DNA from: Psychrobacter vallis
GTDB lineage: Bacteria; Pseudomonadota; Gammaproteobacteria; Pseudomonadales; Moraxellaceae
Direction of reading: 5' to 3'
DNA: 64,000 nucleotides
Assembly: GCF_904846715.1 (NCBI RefSeq)
Contig: NZ_CAJHBU010000003.1
Span: 1 to 64,000, forward strand
This document shows positions 9,368-19,107 of the stretch, one piece after another. The number at the start of each line of letters is the position of its first letter. Positions within the stretch are counted from its first letter, which is position 1. The translations under genes and the position numbers were made by a program. The notes beneath the pieces are model-generated. The model did not search any database. It was not told the DNA's origin and saw only the letters and a list, made by a program, of their open reading frames with translations.

Positions 9368-10702
9368 ATGTTCACCGATTCAATAAACCACTCATCAGAC
9401 CCTAAGTCCGTAAAGACTATGGCGTCTGAGATTAAGCCAATACCTGAGGATGCCAAAAAATTGTCAGTAGCCCAAATCAAAACGCATCAAACCCAGCTCA
9501 ATAAATCCTATGAACCAAACGTTACTTTGAGCCAAGAGAGTGATATGGCCAGCAATCCTTATTTTAGTGTACAAGACTTAATCGTAGGCTATGACGATAC
9601 CATCGTTGTCAATGGCCTATCACTGATATTACAACAAGGCGAGATTGGCTGCTTTTTGGGTTATAGCGGCTGTGGCAAGACCACGGCATTACGAGCCATT
9701 GCAGGATTAGAGCCGAGCCGCCACGGCACGATCTATCTAAACGATCAGTGCTTAACTGACAAAACCGCCCGCAACTCATTTGCAGTCGCGCCCGCCAAAC
9801 GCAGTATGGGAATGGTGTTTCAAGACTATGCACTGTTTGGGCATTTGAGCGTGGCAAAGAATATCGCTTTTGGACTGAATAAATGGTCTGCCGCCGACAA
9901 AAAAGCCCGAGTGGCTGAAATGTTAAGCCTCGTCGAGTTAACTGAACATGCTGACAAACGTCCAAATGAGCTCTCAGGTGGGCAGCAGCAGCGCGTTGCC
10001 TTAGCACGAGCTTTAGCACCAAAACCCAAGCTACTATTGCTCGATGAGCCTTTTTCTAATTTGGATGTGGTGCTGCGTGAGTCATTGGCCATGAATGTGC
10101 GAGACATTCTCAAGCGCACCAATACCACTGCTATTTTGGTCACTCATGATCAAAACGAAGCGTTTGCGCTGGCAGATAAAGTAGGGGTGATGGAAAAAGG
10201 TAAGCTGGTACAGTGGGCGACCCCAAGTGAGCTATATCATGAGCCAATCAGTCCTTTTGTGGCCGAGTTTGTGGGCGAGGGCGCAATGATAGATGGCATT
10301 ATCAAAGAAGGCCACGTCGAGACGGCACTGGGTAATATTTATCGACGCATGGAAGTCTGTGATGAATTGGGACAGCCGCAATACTGTGAGTATGATTATC
10401 CCAATGGCACACCTATTAAAGTACTCGTGCGCCCGGATGACATCATTCACGATGATGACAGTGCGCGGACGGCGCTAGTGATTGGCCGAGTTTTTCGCGG
10501 TGCCAATTATTTATACCGCTTGCAGCTCGATGATGGGCAAACGGTATTGTCGTTAGTTGCCAGTCATCATAATCACGAGATTGGCTCACACATTGGCATC
10601 TTACCTTTGCTAGAGCATGTGGTGGTGTTTAACGAAAACGAAATCCATGCGACGACTTGGTCTGAGTACGATAGGTCACAGAGAATTGAAGCAGTAAAAT
10701 AG
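9368..10702 (+). CDS. fbpC: Iron(III) ABC transporter, ATP-binding protein
   Basis: ATPase that powers the FbpAB importer. From the ATG at 9368: Walker A GYSGCGKTT near residues 97-105, Q-loop FQDYALFGHLSV, signature LSGGQQQRVALARALA near 201, Walker B LLLLDEP near 222, H-loop VTHDQ, and a C-terminal TOBE-like regulatory domain from about 300. The first 59 residues are polar, precede the ABC fold and are not part of the family. ATG 9545 (MASNPYFSVQDL), with AGAGAG just upstream, gives a normal-length protein of 385 residues, so the true start may be there or at 9419. It converges on cmoM with 16 bases between the stops. Confidence 0.92.
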   Translation: MFTDSINHSSDPKSVKTMASEIKPIPEDAKKLSVAQIKTHQTQLNKSYEPNVTLSQESDMASNPYFSVQDLIVGYDDTIVVNGLSLILQQGEIGCFLGYSGCGKTTALRAIAGLEPSRHGTIYLNDQCLTDKTARNSFAVAPAKRSMGMVFQDYALFGHLSVAKNIAFGLNKWSAADKKARVAEMLSLVELTEHADKRPNELSGGQQQRVALARALAPKPKLLLLDEPFSNLDVVLRESLAMNVRDILKRTNTTAILVTHDQNEAFALADKVGVMEKGKLVQWATPSELYHEPISPFVAEFVGEGAMIDGIIKEGHVETALGNIYRRMEVCDELGQPQYCEYDYPNGTPIKVLVRPDDIIHDDDSARTALVIGRVFRGANYLYRLQLDDGQTVLSLVASHHNHEIGSHIGILPLLEHVVVFNENEIHATTWSEYDRSQRIEAVK

Positions 10703-10718
10703 GCGTTATTAATCTTTC

Positions 10719-11618
10719 CTAGCGAGCTGCCATAATGTGCAAATAACGCCCCAGCCATTTATACGGCTCTTGTTGCGAGTAGCGTAGCTCCATTCGTATC
10801 ACGGCATCTGGGTCATTATGACCGCCGCGTTTGAGCGGTGCATAATCATGAAACACGCGTAAACCACTGGCACGCACAATGTGATAATTATGTGCCGTTA
10901 GCCAAGATTCCACTTCTTCTTTGGCAACTGGATAATTGGGTGTCAGACTTTTTTTATTGTCAGCTTTGTAGTCCGTATTATCAAGCAAGTTAAAATTACC
11001 CATAATCAGGTTACGATAATCGAAGCTCGCTGGATTATAAAAACATAACGACAGCGCTCCATGATCTGCCAGTTGCCGATCAAAAAAGTCCATGACCATG
11101 GCAGGTTCTGCTAACCATTCTAGCAAAGCATGCGACATTATTAAGTCAAACTTGGCTGATGTGTTAACCGCATCGCCGGTGCTTTTTTGCTCATTATCTT
11201 TGGTTAGTTTGTTTTCAATGAGCTTGTCTTCAAGCGCTTGATACGGGCAAACATACCATGTTATATCAAGATCTTCGTCTATCAGTGCCGCGCTCGCTTT
11301 GGCTTTTTCAAGCATATTGGCCGAAATGTCATTGATGACTACAGTGTGTCCTTGAGTGGCAAGCTCAATTGCAATCTGTGCCAGCCCTGCACCTACGTCT
11401 AAAATCCGTAAAGGGCGTCCAAGCCTGCTACTCATTTGCGCGCTATATTCAAAAATATCACGGCGGAGCACCGCCAAGCGAATCTCACCTTTTAAACCGC
11501 CATAGACTTTTTTTTCAAAGTGATCGGCAATCGCATCAAAGTTACGATCTTCTCGATCGACTTCTGGTGGTATGGAGCGGTTTAAGTCAGGTTGTCTATC
11601 TTGATGTTTAGTTGGCAT
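10719..11618 (-). CDS. cmoM: tRNA 5-carboxymethoxyuridine methyltransferase (CmoM-like)
   Basis: SAM-dependent methyltransferase expected to methylate cmo5U34 to mcmo5U in tRNAs. It matches E. coli CmoM (formerly SmtA) along its length: DRNFDAIADHFEKKVYGGLKGEIRLAVL at the start, SAM motif ILDVGAGLAQIAIELA near residues 70-85, MSHALLEWLAEP, LSLCFYNP, the GNF motif, and LRVFHDY...LRYSQQEPYKWLGRYLH at the end. It has a Lys/Asn-rich insert near 140. 299 residues is about 35 longer than E. coli, mostly at the N-terminus and the insert. The small membrane protein gene upstream runs in the same direction. Confidence 0.88.
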   Translation of the reverse strand: MPTKHQDRQPDLNRSIPPEVDREDRNFDAIADHFEKKVYGGLKGEIRLAVLRRDIFEYSAQMSSRLGRPLRILDVGAGLAQIAIELATQGHTVVINDISANMLEKAKASAALIDEDLDITWYVCPYQALEDKLIENKLTKDNEQKSTGDAVNTSAKFDLIMSHALLEWLAEPAMVMDFFDRQLADHGALSLCFYNPASFDYRNLIMGNFNLLDNTDYKADNKKSLTPNYPVAKEEVESWLTAHNYHIVRASGLRVFHDYAPLKRGGHNDPDAVIRMELRYSQQEPYKWLGRYLHIMAAR

Positions 11619-11674
11619 AAGGCATTCAGATCAATCAGTAAGAGGGTTAGGGTAATAAAAATATTCGGTACAAC

Positions 11675-11956
11675 CTAGCGTTGCAAACGTCTATTAATGA
11701 CCCATTTGAAGACGACTTTCGATAAAACAATAATGACAAATACTACGATAACGAACACCCACATACCATTACCCTGTAGGTTCTCTTGATAGGCTTGTGC
11801 CAAGTATGCTGATAAAGCCATAGCGACTAAAAGTGCCCCCCAACGGACATAAGGCACAGCACGATTGTTATGGTTAGGAAAGCTAGTAACATAATCGCTC
11901 GAAAAGCTATATAGCACCATTGCTAAAATCCAAACAATCGCAAGAATGATATCCAT
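11675..11956 (-). CDS. Small membrane protein of unknown function
   Basis: 93 residues with three predicted membrane segments (about 3-20, 37-54 and 65-85), ending in the basic tail KWVINRRLQR, which suggests a cytoplasmic C-terminus by the positive-inside rule. I do not recognise a named family. It lies 56 bases upstream of cmoM on the same strand and may share its transcript. The ribosome site is weak. Confidence 0.65.
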   Translation of the reverse strand: MDIILAIVWILAMVLYSFSSDYVTSFPNHNNRAVPYVRWGALLVAMALSAYLAQAYQENLQGNGMWVFVIVVFVIIVLSKVVFKWVINRRLQR

Positions 11957-12395
11957 AATAAGAGTAGCCTGTTAGGTCGTGACTTAAGTATTGTAAAAGA
12001 TGAGTTAGTGTAGCGTTTAAATTTTTTTTGTCTAGGGCGTGTTTTAAATTTACTCGATAGTCATTTAAATGGGCTAAAAGTGGCAAGATTAGTCAATCAA
12101 AATGAACTTGCCAGTGATATATTTTTAGAGGACATTGATTGCTGAAAATATTGGGGTTAATAGGCTGTTTTGCTTGATTTTAATGACGCTCAGAACCCCT
12201 AAATCAGCAAATTTGTGCTAAGATGACTTCTTTTATTTATTATCAAAAATATCATAATTTTCCTAATATTTTTCACGCTTTATAGTGTTGCTTTGCTTGT
12301 TATATTTATTGGTTCTTATCAATATTTAGTGAGACAAATACGCTATCTATAAAGCCTGCAAAATTAATAGCGTGGATATGAGTGAAGGAGTGTAT
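11957..12395. other. Intergenic region upstream of gyrA
   Basis: AT-rich, non-coding in my reading. It contains CTAGGGCGTGTTT at 12034-12046, the same 13 bases that begin the MITE-like element at 48535; the flanking sequence here differs, so this may be a decayed or related end. An extended -10-like TGCTAAGAT at 12216-12224 is a weak promoter candidate for gyrA, which would give a leader of about 165 bases. Confidence 0.5.
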
Positions 12396-15203
12396 ATGAG
12401 CGAGTCGGTCAGTCCTATTGGCATCGTAGATGAACTAAAGCAATCCTATCTGGATTATGCGATGAGCGTGATTGTCTCGCGTGCGCTACCTGATGTGCGT
12501 GACGGGTTCAAACCTGTCCATCGCCGCGTGATGTATGCCATGCATGTGCTATCTAACGACTACAATAAGCCTTATAAGAAGTCAGCACGTGTGGTCGGTG
12601 ATGTCATCGGTAAGTATCACCCACATGGCGATAGTGCTGTGTACGATGCCATTGTGCGGATGGCACAGGATTTTAGCCTGCGTTATCCTATGGTGGATGG
12701 TCAAGGTAACTTTGGTTCGATTGATGATGATCCACCGGCAGCGATGCGTTATACCGAAGTGCGTATGACCAAGCTGACCCATCAGATGCTGGCTGATTTG
12801 GACAAAGACACGGTCGATTGGGAAGACAACTACGATGGCTCGGAGCGTATGCCAAGCGTTATGCCAGCCCGTATTCCTAACTTGTTAATTAATGGTGGTA
12901 CAGGTATCGCGGTCGGTATGGCCACCAATATGGCACCGCATAATCTGACCGAAGTCATTAATGCCTGTTTGGCTTATGCAGAAAACCCGCAAGTCTCAGC
13001 GGAAGAATTGATGTCGCACATCTCAGGACCTGATTTTCCAACAGGCGGCATTATCTATGGTCGTGCTGGTATCTTAGATGCTTATCGCACGGGCAAAGGC
13101 CGTTTGCACATACGCGGTCGCTACCATATCGAACCCATGACCGATACGGGTGTTAATCGTGATCGCGAGCGTATCGTATTCACTGAAGTGCCTTATCAAA
13201 CCAATAAAGCCAAATTGATTGAGCGTATTGCTGAGCTGGTGCGTGATAAAAAGATTGAAGGTATTAGCGAGATTCGTGATGAGTCTGATAAAGACGGTAT
13301 GCGTATCGCCATTGACTTGCGCCGCGGTGAAACTGCCGAAGTGATCGTTAATAATTTGTTTTTACAAACGCCGCTTGAGTCTAGTTTTAGCATTAATATG
13401 GTGGCACTGGATAATGGTCAGCCAAAATTATTAACCCTGCGTCAACTAATCGCAGCGTTCGTACGTCATCGCCAAGAAGTAGTGACGCGCCGTACCATTT
13501 ATGAGCTTAATAAAGCGCGTGTACGTGGCCATTTGCTAGAAGGCTTAACGGTTGCACTCGCAAACATTGACGAGATTATCGCAACAATTAAAGCCTCTGC
13601 TAATCGCGGTTTGGCACGTGAAAGCTTGCTCAATAATACGTGGGGTTCAGGGAGTGTGGTGGCGATGTTAGCCGCTGCTGGCAGCCAATCGGTACGTCCT
13701 GATTTCATCGAAGGTGAAGATCCTAAAGCGCCATTTGGTCTGATTGAGAATCAAGCAAGCTATCGCTTATCACTTGAGCAAGTTAATGCGATTTTGGATA
13801 TGCAGCTTCATCGCTTAACCGGTCTTGAACAAGATAAGCTGACCGAAGAATACCAAGACTTACTGCGTGAAATCGCCCATTTAGAGTCGATTCTTGGCGA
13901 TTTTGATAAGTTAATGACCATTATCTCTAATGAAATGATTGAGATTCGTGACAATTTTGGTGACGAGCGTCGCACCGATATCATTGACTCGCGTACTGAT
14001 TTCAACCGCGAAGACCTCATTCCTGAGCAAACAGTCGTCATGACCGTCTCGCGTACTGGCTATGCAAAAACCCAGCCGATTGATGATTATGTCGCACAAA
14101 AACGTGGTGGTAAAGGCAAGTCTGCAACCGCAATGAAAGAAGACGATGTGATTGACCATTTGGTCGTGACCTCAACCCATGCGACAGTTTTATGCTTTAC
14201 CGATAGTGGGCGCGTCTTTAGCTTGCGTGGTTTTGAAGTGCCAATCGCCAGTCGCGGTGCTCGTGGTCGTCCATTGGTCAATTTGATTGGCTTAAATGGT
14301 GACGAAACGGTTACCACGATATTACCAATTCCAAAAATAGTAGAAGATTTATCGGCGAAAGCGGATCTGCCACTAGTAGATAACGATGATGATTCGCTAG
14401 CAGACAGCAATGAAGCAGAGCCTCCTTTTGTCTTTTTTGCAACCGCGAATGGGACAGTCAAGCGAGTAGAGCTTAAGCAGTTTGCCAACATTCGCTCGAA
14501 TGGCTTGATTGCTGTGGGATTAGAAGAAGGCGATAAATTGGTGAGTGCGCGTATTACCAGTGGCAACCAAGAAGTCATGTTGTTTGCTTCAAGTGGTAAA
14601 GCCATTCGTTTTGATGAAAATGATGCTCGTGCTATGGGTCGTACGGCGAAAGGTGTTCGAGGTATGCGTCTGGCTACTGATGAATTTATCAAGTCATTGG
14701 TCGTTATCGAAGATGATGTACGCGAAATCCTCATTGCCTGTGAAAACGGCTTTGGTAAGCGTACCTTTATCGATGAGTTTAATACTCAAAATCGTGGTGG
14801 CGGCGGTGTGATCGCTATCAAAACCAGTGCGCGTAATGGTGCGCTCGTTCGTGCCACCAAAGTTGAGTCTACAGACGATATTATCTTAATATCAGACAAA
14901 GGCACATTGGTACGCACACCAGTTGAGCATGTGGCCAGCTCTGGTCGTAATACACAGGGTGTCACGCTTATCCGTCTGTCTAAAGATGAGAAATTGGTCG
15001 CCATGGCACGTGTTGAACATGAAGAAAATGACGATGAACTCATCGATGCTATGAGAGGAGACGGTACGTTCGAGGTAGAGGGTCAAGAGCAAATAGATAT
15101 CGACGCCGCAACTGGTAACACAGCAACGGCTGATGTCAACGACGCTATCGATATTGCCAATGATTATACATTGGATACTGATGCAGTAGATGACGACGAA
15201 TAA
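12396..15203 (+). CDS. gyrA: DNA gyrase subunit A
   Basis: Breaks and rejoins DNA in the A2B2 gyrase that introduces negative supercoils. ATG 12396 is preferred: GAAGGAG ends five bases upstream, whereas in-frame GTG 12372 and ATG 12378 would place that site inside the gene. The catalytic tyrosine is Y119 (AAMRYTE). The quinolone region reads [15 protein letters not shown] with S80 and D84, equivalent to E. coli S83 and D87, so both wild-type residues are kept. The gyrase-specific GyrA box appears as QKRGGKGK at the start of the C-terminal wrapping domain, separating it from ParC. The tail is strongly acidic. At 935 residues it is slightly long, from a loop with [14 protein letters not shown] and an extended tail. 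Confidence 0.98.
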   Translation: MSESVSPIGIVDELKQSYLDYAMSVIVSRALPDVRDGFKPVHRRVMYAMHVLSNDYNKPYKKSARVVGDVIGKYHPHGDSAVYDAIVRMAQDFSLRYPMVDGQGNFGSIDDDPPAAMRYTEVRMTKLTHQMLADLDKDTVDWEDNYDGSERMPSVMPARIPNLLINGGTGIAVGMATNMAPHNLTEVINACLAYAENPQVSAEELMSHISGPDFPTGGIIYGRAGILDAYRTGKGRLHIRGRYHIEPMTDTGVNRDRERIVFTEVPYQTNKAKLIERIAELVRDKKIEGISEIRDESDKDGMRIAIDLRRGETAEVIVNNLFLQTPLESSFSINMVALDNGQPKLLTLRQLIAAFVRHRQEVVTRRTIYELNKARVRGHLLEGLTVALANIDEIIATIKASANRGLARESLLNNTWGSGSVVAMLAAAGSQSVRPDFIEGEDPKAPFGLIENQASYRLSLEQVNAILDMQLHRLTGLEQDKLTEEYQDLLREIAHLESILGDFDKLMTIISNEMIEIRDNFGDERRTDIIDSRTDFNREDLIPEQTVVMTVSRTGYAKTQPIDDYVAQKRGGKGKSATAMKEDDVIDHLVVTSTHATVLCFTDSGRVFSLRGFEVPIASRGARGRPLVNLIGLNGDETVTTILPIPKIVEDLSAKADLPLVDNDDDSLADSNEAEPPFVFFATANGTVKRVELKQFANIRSNGLIAVGLEEGDKLVSARITSGNQEVMLFASSGKAIRFDENDARAMGRTAKGVRGMRLATDEFIKSLVVIEDDVREILIACENGFGKRTFIDEFNTQNRGGGGVIAIKTSARNGALVRATKVESTDDIILISDKGTLVRTPVEHVASSGRNTQGVTLIRLSKDEKLVAMARVEHEENDDELIDAMRGDGTFEVEGQEQIDIDAATGNTATADVNDAIDIANDYTLDTDAVDDDE

Positions 15204-15253
15204 CAGTTCTAGTAGTTAGCTTTTCAGTCTAGTTTCTCATCATTGTTCTAGAA

Positions 15254-15290
15254 AAAAGCCTCTGACGTTATCGTTGGAGGCTTTTATTTT
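15254..15290 (+). terminator. Rho-independent terminator of gyrA
   Basis: Hairpin AAAAGCCTC...GAGGCTTTT with a TTAT loop and two wobble pairs, followed by T-rich sequence. It begins about 50 bases after the gyrA stop. A near copy lies at 16573-16615. Confidence 0.88.
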
Positions 15291-15347
15291 TTAACTTAAT
15301 TTTTTTCTCAATAATGTACACAGGGTTCTATTTTTAAGGCTGTTGTT

Positions 15348-16418
15348 ATGCTCACGAACAATCAAACTTTTCAGGGAACTATCGCAGCGGTATCATCGAG
15401 CTTTTTATTCTCGATGATGTTCTTGTTTGGGTTATTTATGTTGCCCCTTTCTGGGACACAGGTGGCCTCATGGCGAGTGCTGATGATGCTGTTAAGTTTG
15501 ATCATGTTGCTCAGTTTGACCAAGCAGTGGCAGCATGTCTTTGATTATATAAAGACACTTAAGACCTTAAAAGAATGGCTGATATTTATATTACCCGCAC
15601 CAATCTTGGGCGGACAGATTTGGTTGTTTATGTGGGCACCAGTGAATGGGTTTGGTCTGGATATCACGTTGGGCTATTTTTTATTACCGCTTGTGATGAT
15701 TGTTCTTGGTCGATTTTTTTACCGTGAGCACATGAGTACCTTGCAGTGTGTGGCAGCGATGTTTGCGGCGCTGGGTATTGGTTACGATATTTTTCAATAT
15801 GGCTCGGTATCTTGGGTGACGCTATTTGTGTGCTTGGGCTATCCGCCGTATTATCTATTGCGGCGCACGCTTTCTGTACCACCCATTACCGGCTTGCTGT
15901 TTGATTTGACATTATTGACACCAGTGGTGCTGATCATGCTTTATATTACTGGTGGTTTTAGTGTGGCGGCACAAGAAATGAAGTTTTGGTATCTATTGCC
16001 GCTGCTTGGTGCTTTTAGCGCATTGGCAATGTCGCTGACGATGATTGCGAGTAGTAAGCTGCCAGTTTCATTGTTTGGAGCGCTGAGCTACATAGAGCCG
16101 ATGCTGCTATTTGTGTTATCCATTACGGTTCTGAGCCAAAGCCTTGATGAAGGTGGCTCGCTCTTCATGTATGGCATGATTATGCTTGCGCTACTGGTGA
16201 TGATAGTGGATAGTGCGGCGGGTTATCTGGTTCGTCGGCGTGACGACCATTTGCATGGTTATAGAGAGCCTCAAGTGGGCGGATTCCCTCCGCGCCGTCA
16301 TTTTATCAATCAGCGTATCGATGGCGTATTAACAGCGCATCGTTTTCGCAAAATTCGTCGTTATCAAAAAAAGATGGATAAGATACAGCAAAAAATTGAA
16401 CAACTTGATGCAAAATAA
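15348..16418 (+). CDS. RarD/EamA-family permease, copy 1
   Basis: Inner-membrane DMT-superfamily transporter with about ten membrane segments; the pattern resembles RarD (chloramphenicol-sensitive protein family), including GTQVASWRVL, WAPVNGFGLDITLGYFLLPL and LPVSLFGALSYIEPMLLF. Substrate unknown. 356 residues, longer than the usual 300 because of a C-terminal tail of about 60 basic residues (RRRDDHLHGYREPQVGGFPPRR...) that would be cytoplasmic and ends in a Lys/Gln-rich helix. The gene follows the gyrA terminator, and a second copy of equal length follows it; the two are tandem paralogues. Confidence 0.85.
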   Translation: MLTNNQTFQGTIAAVSSSFLFSMMFLFGLFMLPLSGTQVASWRVLMMLLSLIMLLSLTKQWQHVFDYIKTLKTLKEWLIFILPAPILGGQIWLFMWAPVNGFGLDITLGYFLLPLVMIVLGRFFYREHMSTLQCVAAMFAALGIGYDIFQYGSVSWVTLFVCLGYPPYYLLRRTLSVPPITGLLFDLTLLTPVVLIMLYITGGFSVAAQEMKFWYLLPLLGAFSALAMSLTMIASSKLPVSLFGALSYIEPMLLFVLSITVLSQSLDEGGSLFMYGMIMLALLVMIVDSAAGYLVRRRDDHLHGYREPQVGGFPPRRHFINQRIDGVLTAHRFRKIRRYQKKMDKIQQKIEQLDAK

Positions 16419-16572
16419 GCACTTATATATATTAAATTTATTGAATGTAGAGATTAATACACTAGATGCACAGTGGCATTGCTTATCTATTCCGACTTTG
16501 ACATAATGCCGCCCATGATGTAGCAATATACATTAAAAGCGTTTATCTTAGATTGCGCGACGACCTTATATG

Positions 16573-16615
16573 CAAAAGCCTCAGACGTTATCGTCTGAGG
16601 CTTTTGTTTTTTTTA
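16573..16615 (+). terminator. Rho-independent terminator between the two permease copies
   Basis: A perfect 15-base stem (CAAAAGCCTCAGACG with its complement) around a TTAT loop, followed by a run of T. It is nearly the same as the gyrA terminator at 15254-15290, including the loop and the ACG/CGT closing bases, so it probably arose with the gene duplication. It lies about 155 bases after copy 1. Confidence 0.93.
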
Positions 16616-16657
16616 AAAATTGCCAAGGATGTGCCCCAATCTCTAAAGGCTGTTGTG

Positions 16658-17728
16658 ATGTTGACTACTAACCAAACCTCGCAGGGTACGATCACTGCTG
16701 TGGCTGCAAATTTTTTATACTCATTGCTGTTCTTATTTGGTTTGCTGTTGCAACCGTTATCAGGTACGCAAGTTGCTTCTTGGCGTGTGCTGACGATGTT
16801 TTTTAGTCTGGTGCTGCTAGTGAGTGTGCTAAAGCAGTGGCAGCATATTTTTGATTATCTAAAAACACTAAAAAACGCAAAAGAGTGGTTTTTATTTATA
16901 TTACCCACTCCGATTTTGGGTGCGCAAATCTGGATATTTATGTGGGCACCAGTCAATGGATTAGGACTTGAAGTGACATTGGGTTACTTCTTATATCCAA
17001 TGATTATGATCGTAGTCGGTCGCTTCTTTTACAATGAAGACATGAGCTTGCTACAGTGGGCTGCGATCATATGCGCAGGTCTCGGTATTGCTTACGATAT
17101 CTTTGAATATGGTGCTATCTCTTGGGCGACTTTATTTGTGTGCTTGGGTTATCCGCCGTACTACTTGCTACGTCGTAAACTGGCCGTACCGCCTATCACA
17201 GGCTTGATTTCAGATCTTGTGTTGTTATTGCCTGTCGTATTGGTCGCGCTATATATGAATGGCGGCTTTGAGGTGGCAATAACCAACCATAAGCTTTGGT
17301 ATCTGTTGCCATTATTAGGCATCATCAGTACTGCTGCGATGTCACTGACGATGGTTGCGAGTCAAAAGCTGCCTGTCTCGTTGTTTGGGACTTTGTGTTA
17401 CCTTGAGCCAGTATTTTTATTCATATTTTCGATTGCGATTTTGGATCGTAACTTACATGAAGGCGGCTCCATGCTGATGTATAGCATGATTTTCATCGCA
17501 CTGCTTATTATGATTGCTGATAGCTCACTTGGCTATCTGGCGCGCAAACGTGAGAATCGCTTACATGGCTACAATGAGCCACAAGTGGGCAGTTTTCCGC
17601 CACGCCGCCGTCTCAAAAATCGCCGTATCAAAGGCGTGCTAATTGCGCATCGCTTCCGTCAAATCAAAAAATATCAGCAAAAGATCAATAAGATGACGCG
17701 CAAGATTGAAGCCTTGCATGTAGAATAA
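16658..17728 (+). CDS. RarD/EamA-family permease, copy 2
   Basis: Tandem paralogue of the gene at 15348, exactly the same length (356 residues) when started at ATG 16658 (MLTTNQTSQGTI aligning with MLTNNQTFQGTI). The open frame reaches back to 16553, but that would run through the terminator hairpin, so the longer start is rejected. The two proteins share motifs throughout: GTQVASWRVL, KQWQH, FDY, KTLK, WAPVNG, GYPPYYLLRR, PPITGL, KLPVSLFG and the tail LHGY-EPQVG-FPPRRR. The bases just before both starts also match (GGCTGTTGT then G or T, then ATG). Different substrates or dosage may keep both; not determinable here. Confidence 0.87.
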   Translation: MLTTNQTSQGTITAVAANFLYSLLFLFGLLLQPLSGTQVASWRVLTMFFSLVLLVSVLKQWQHIFDYLKTLKNAKEWFLFILPTPILGAQIWIFMWAPVNGLGLEVTLGYFLYPMIMIVVGRFFYNEDMSLLQWAAIICAGLGIAYDIFEYGAISWATLFVCLGYPPYYLLRRKLAVPPITGLISDLVLLLPVVLVALYMNGGFEVAITNHKLWYLLPLLGIISTAAMSLTMVASQKLPVSLFGTLCYLEPVFLFIFSIAILDRNLHEGGSMLMYSMIFIALLIMIADSSLGYLARKRENRLHGYNEPQVGSFPPRRRLKNRRIKGVLIAHRFRQIKKYQQKINKMTRKIEALHVE

Positions 17729-17929
17729 TGCTGACGACTACCGTGTCCTAGATATATGTAGAACTGACTTGTCAGGCAGTGTTTTCGTCACCGTTCTACA
17801 AACTTGTAGTGTCAAATGGGCGTAGATTACGCTATTATCGAGAGCAGTGGCGTTACGCTTAACTGAAAGCTTGGCGCCATATCCAAGAGATTATGGCTGA
17901 TTTAAAACAATATATAACTAGGACGGTTT

Positions 17930-18598
17930 ATGTTAACTCTGCATCATTTAAACAATTCGCGCTCATTTCGTATTTTATGGTTGTTAGAGGAGCTAGAGCT
18001 GGACTATAAACTGACCAGTTACGAGCGTACGAAAGCCTATCTTGCTCCCGATAGCCTTAAAAAAATTCATCCGTTAGGACACACGCCTGTACTAGAAGTT
18101 AATGATCGTGCGCTGGCCGAGTCAGGATTTATCATTGAATATTTGCTGAGACACTACGATACCGAGCATCAGTTTAAGCCTACTGATGACAATGAAGCAG
18201 CGTGGGAAGCTTATACGTTTTGGCTGCATTTTGCTGAAGCTTCAGCGATGCCACCATTGGTAATGCGTTTGGTATTTAGCAAAGTGGTTGAACGCTCACC
18301 CATGCTCATCAAACCGATCAGTAAAGGTATTCGTAAGCAAGTTGAAGATGGAATGATTAATAACAATATTGTGAATAACCTAAACCTAATGGAACAGCAT
18401 CTCCAAGACAATCACTGGTTCGCTGGCGAAACCTTTAGTGCAGCCGACATTCAAATGTATATCGTGGTAGCCGCCTCTAATGCGCGTGCGGGCATGGACA
18501 AAGTCAGATATGTCAATCTCTTGAATTGGCTCAAGCGTTGTCATGAACGTCCAGCCTTTAAACGTGCCGAAGGAAAAGGCGGTCTACCGCAGTTTTAA
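17930..18598 (+). CDS. Glutathione S-transferase family protein
   Basis: Thioredoxin-fold N-terminal domain (LTLHHLNNSRSFRILWLLEELELDYKL) with the cis-Pro region GHTPVLEVND and the glutathione gamma-Glu-binding AESGFIIEYL, then an all-helical C-terminal domain with WFAGETFSAADIQMYI. A Ser in NNSRS near residue 10-12 is the likely activating residue. 222 residues is typical. The physiological substrate cannot be told. It is a free-standing gene; the next gene starts 85 bases on. Confidence 0.9.
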   Translation: MLTLHHLNNSRSFRILWLLEELELDYKLTSYERTKAYLAPDSLKKIHPLGHTPVLEVNDRALAESGFIIEYLLRHYDTEHQFKPTDDNEAAWEAYTFWLHFAEASAMPPLVMRLVFSKVVERSPMLIKPISKGIRKQVEDGMINNNIVNNLNLMEQHLQDNHWFAGETFSAADIQMYIVVAASNARAGMDKVRYVNLLNWLKRCHERPAFKRAEGKGGLPQF

Positions 18599-18682
18599 AG
18601 ATACCGAAGTTTTGAATAAATAATGTGCTATTGTAAGCGTTTTTTCTCATATCCAACGATAGCATATAAAGAAGGTACAGCC

Positions 18683-18931
18683 ATGAGCGATCAGAATGAC
18701 CTGACCAAGCATAAAGCCGATAACACTGATAGTAATATCACCAATCAAAATATCCATGCGCAGCAGGTCTCCATTAAATCGTGGACACAAAAGATATTGG
18801 TGGTTTTATTGTGTGCAGCAAGCTTTTATGGAGGCTGGAAATCTTATGAATCTAACATGGTCAATGAGTGTACTGCCAATGGTGGAAAAATGATCGAAGG
18901 TCAAAAAACCATGATATGTCAATTGTCGTAG
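18683..18931 (+). CDS. Small single-pass membrane protein
   Basis: 82 residues from ATG 18683, chosen because GAAGG lies seven bases upstream (the frame extends to 18623 without a site). A polar N-terminal half (about 37 residues) precedes one hydrophobic stretch (ILVVLLCAASFYGGW) and a short C-terminal part with two cysteines (ECTANGGKMIEG and ICQLS) that could form a disulfide outside the cytoplasm. Function not recognised. Confidence 0.6.
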   Translation: MSDQNDLTKHKADNTDSNITNQNIHAQQVSIKSWTQKILVVLLCAASFYGGWKSYESNMVNECTANGGKMIEGQKTMICQLS

Positions 18932-19107
18932 CAACATGATATGTTTATTGTCATAGCAAATAGTACCATTACCAAAAATTTGAGTAGTACCCAAAACGAG
19001 TATTAGTACCAACTTCAGTACCAACTCATAGTAGGTGAGATGCGTCTGACACTGCTTATTATATCTTTTGAGATTGATATGCGTATGATAAGTAAGAAAA
19101 TACACCC

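Noticed and set aside
14087-14734. 215-codon antisense frame inside gyrA
   Set aside because: Composition (Ser/Arg/Thr-rich) is that of a shadow of the gyrA coding frame; no start signal.
16553-16657. 35-codon N-terminal extension of permease copy 2
   Set aside because: It would be read through a perfect terminator hairpin, and copy 1 has no such extension.
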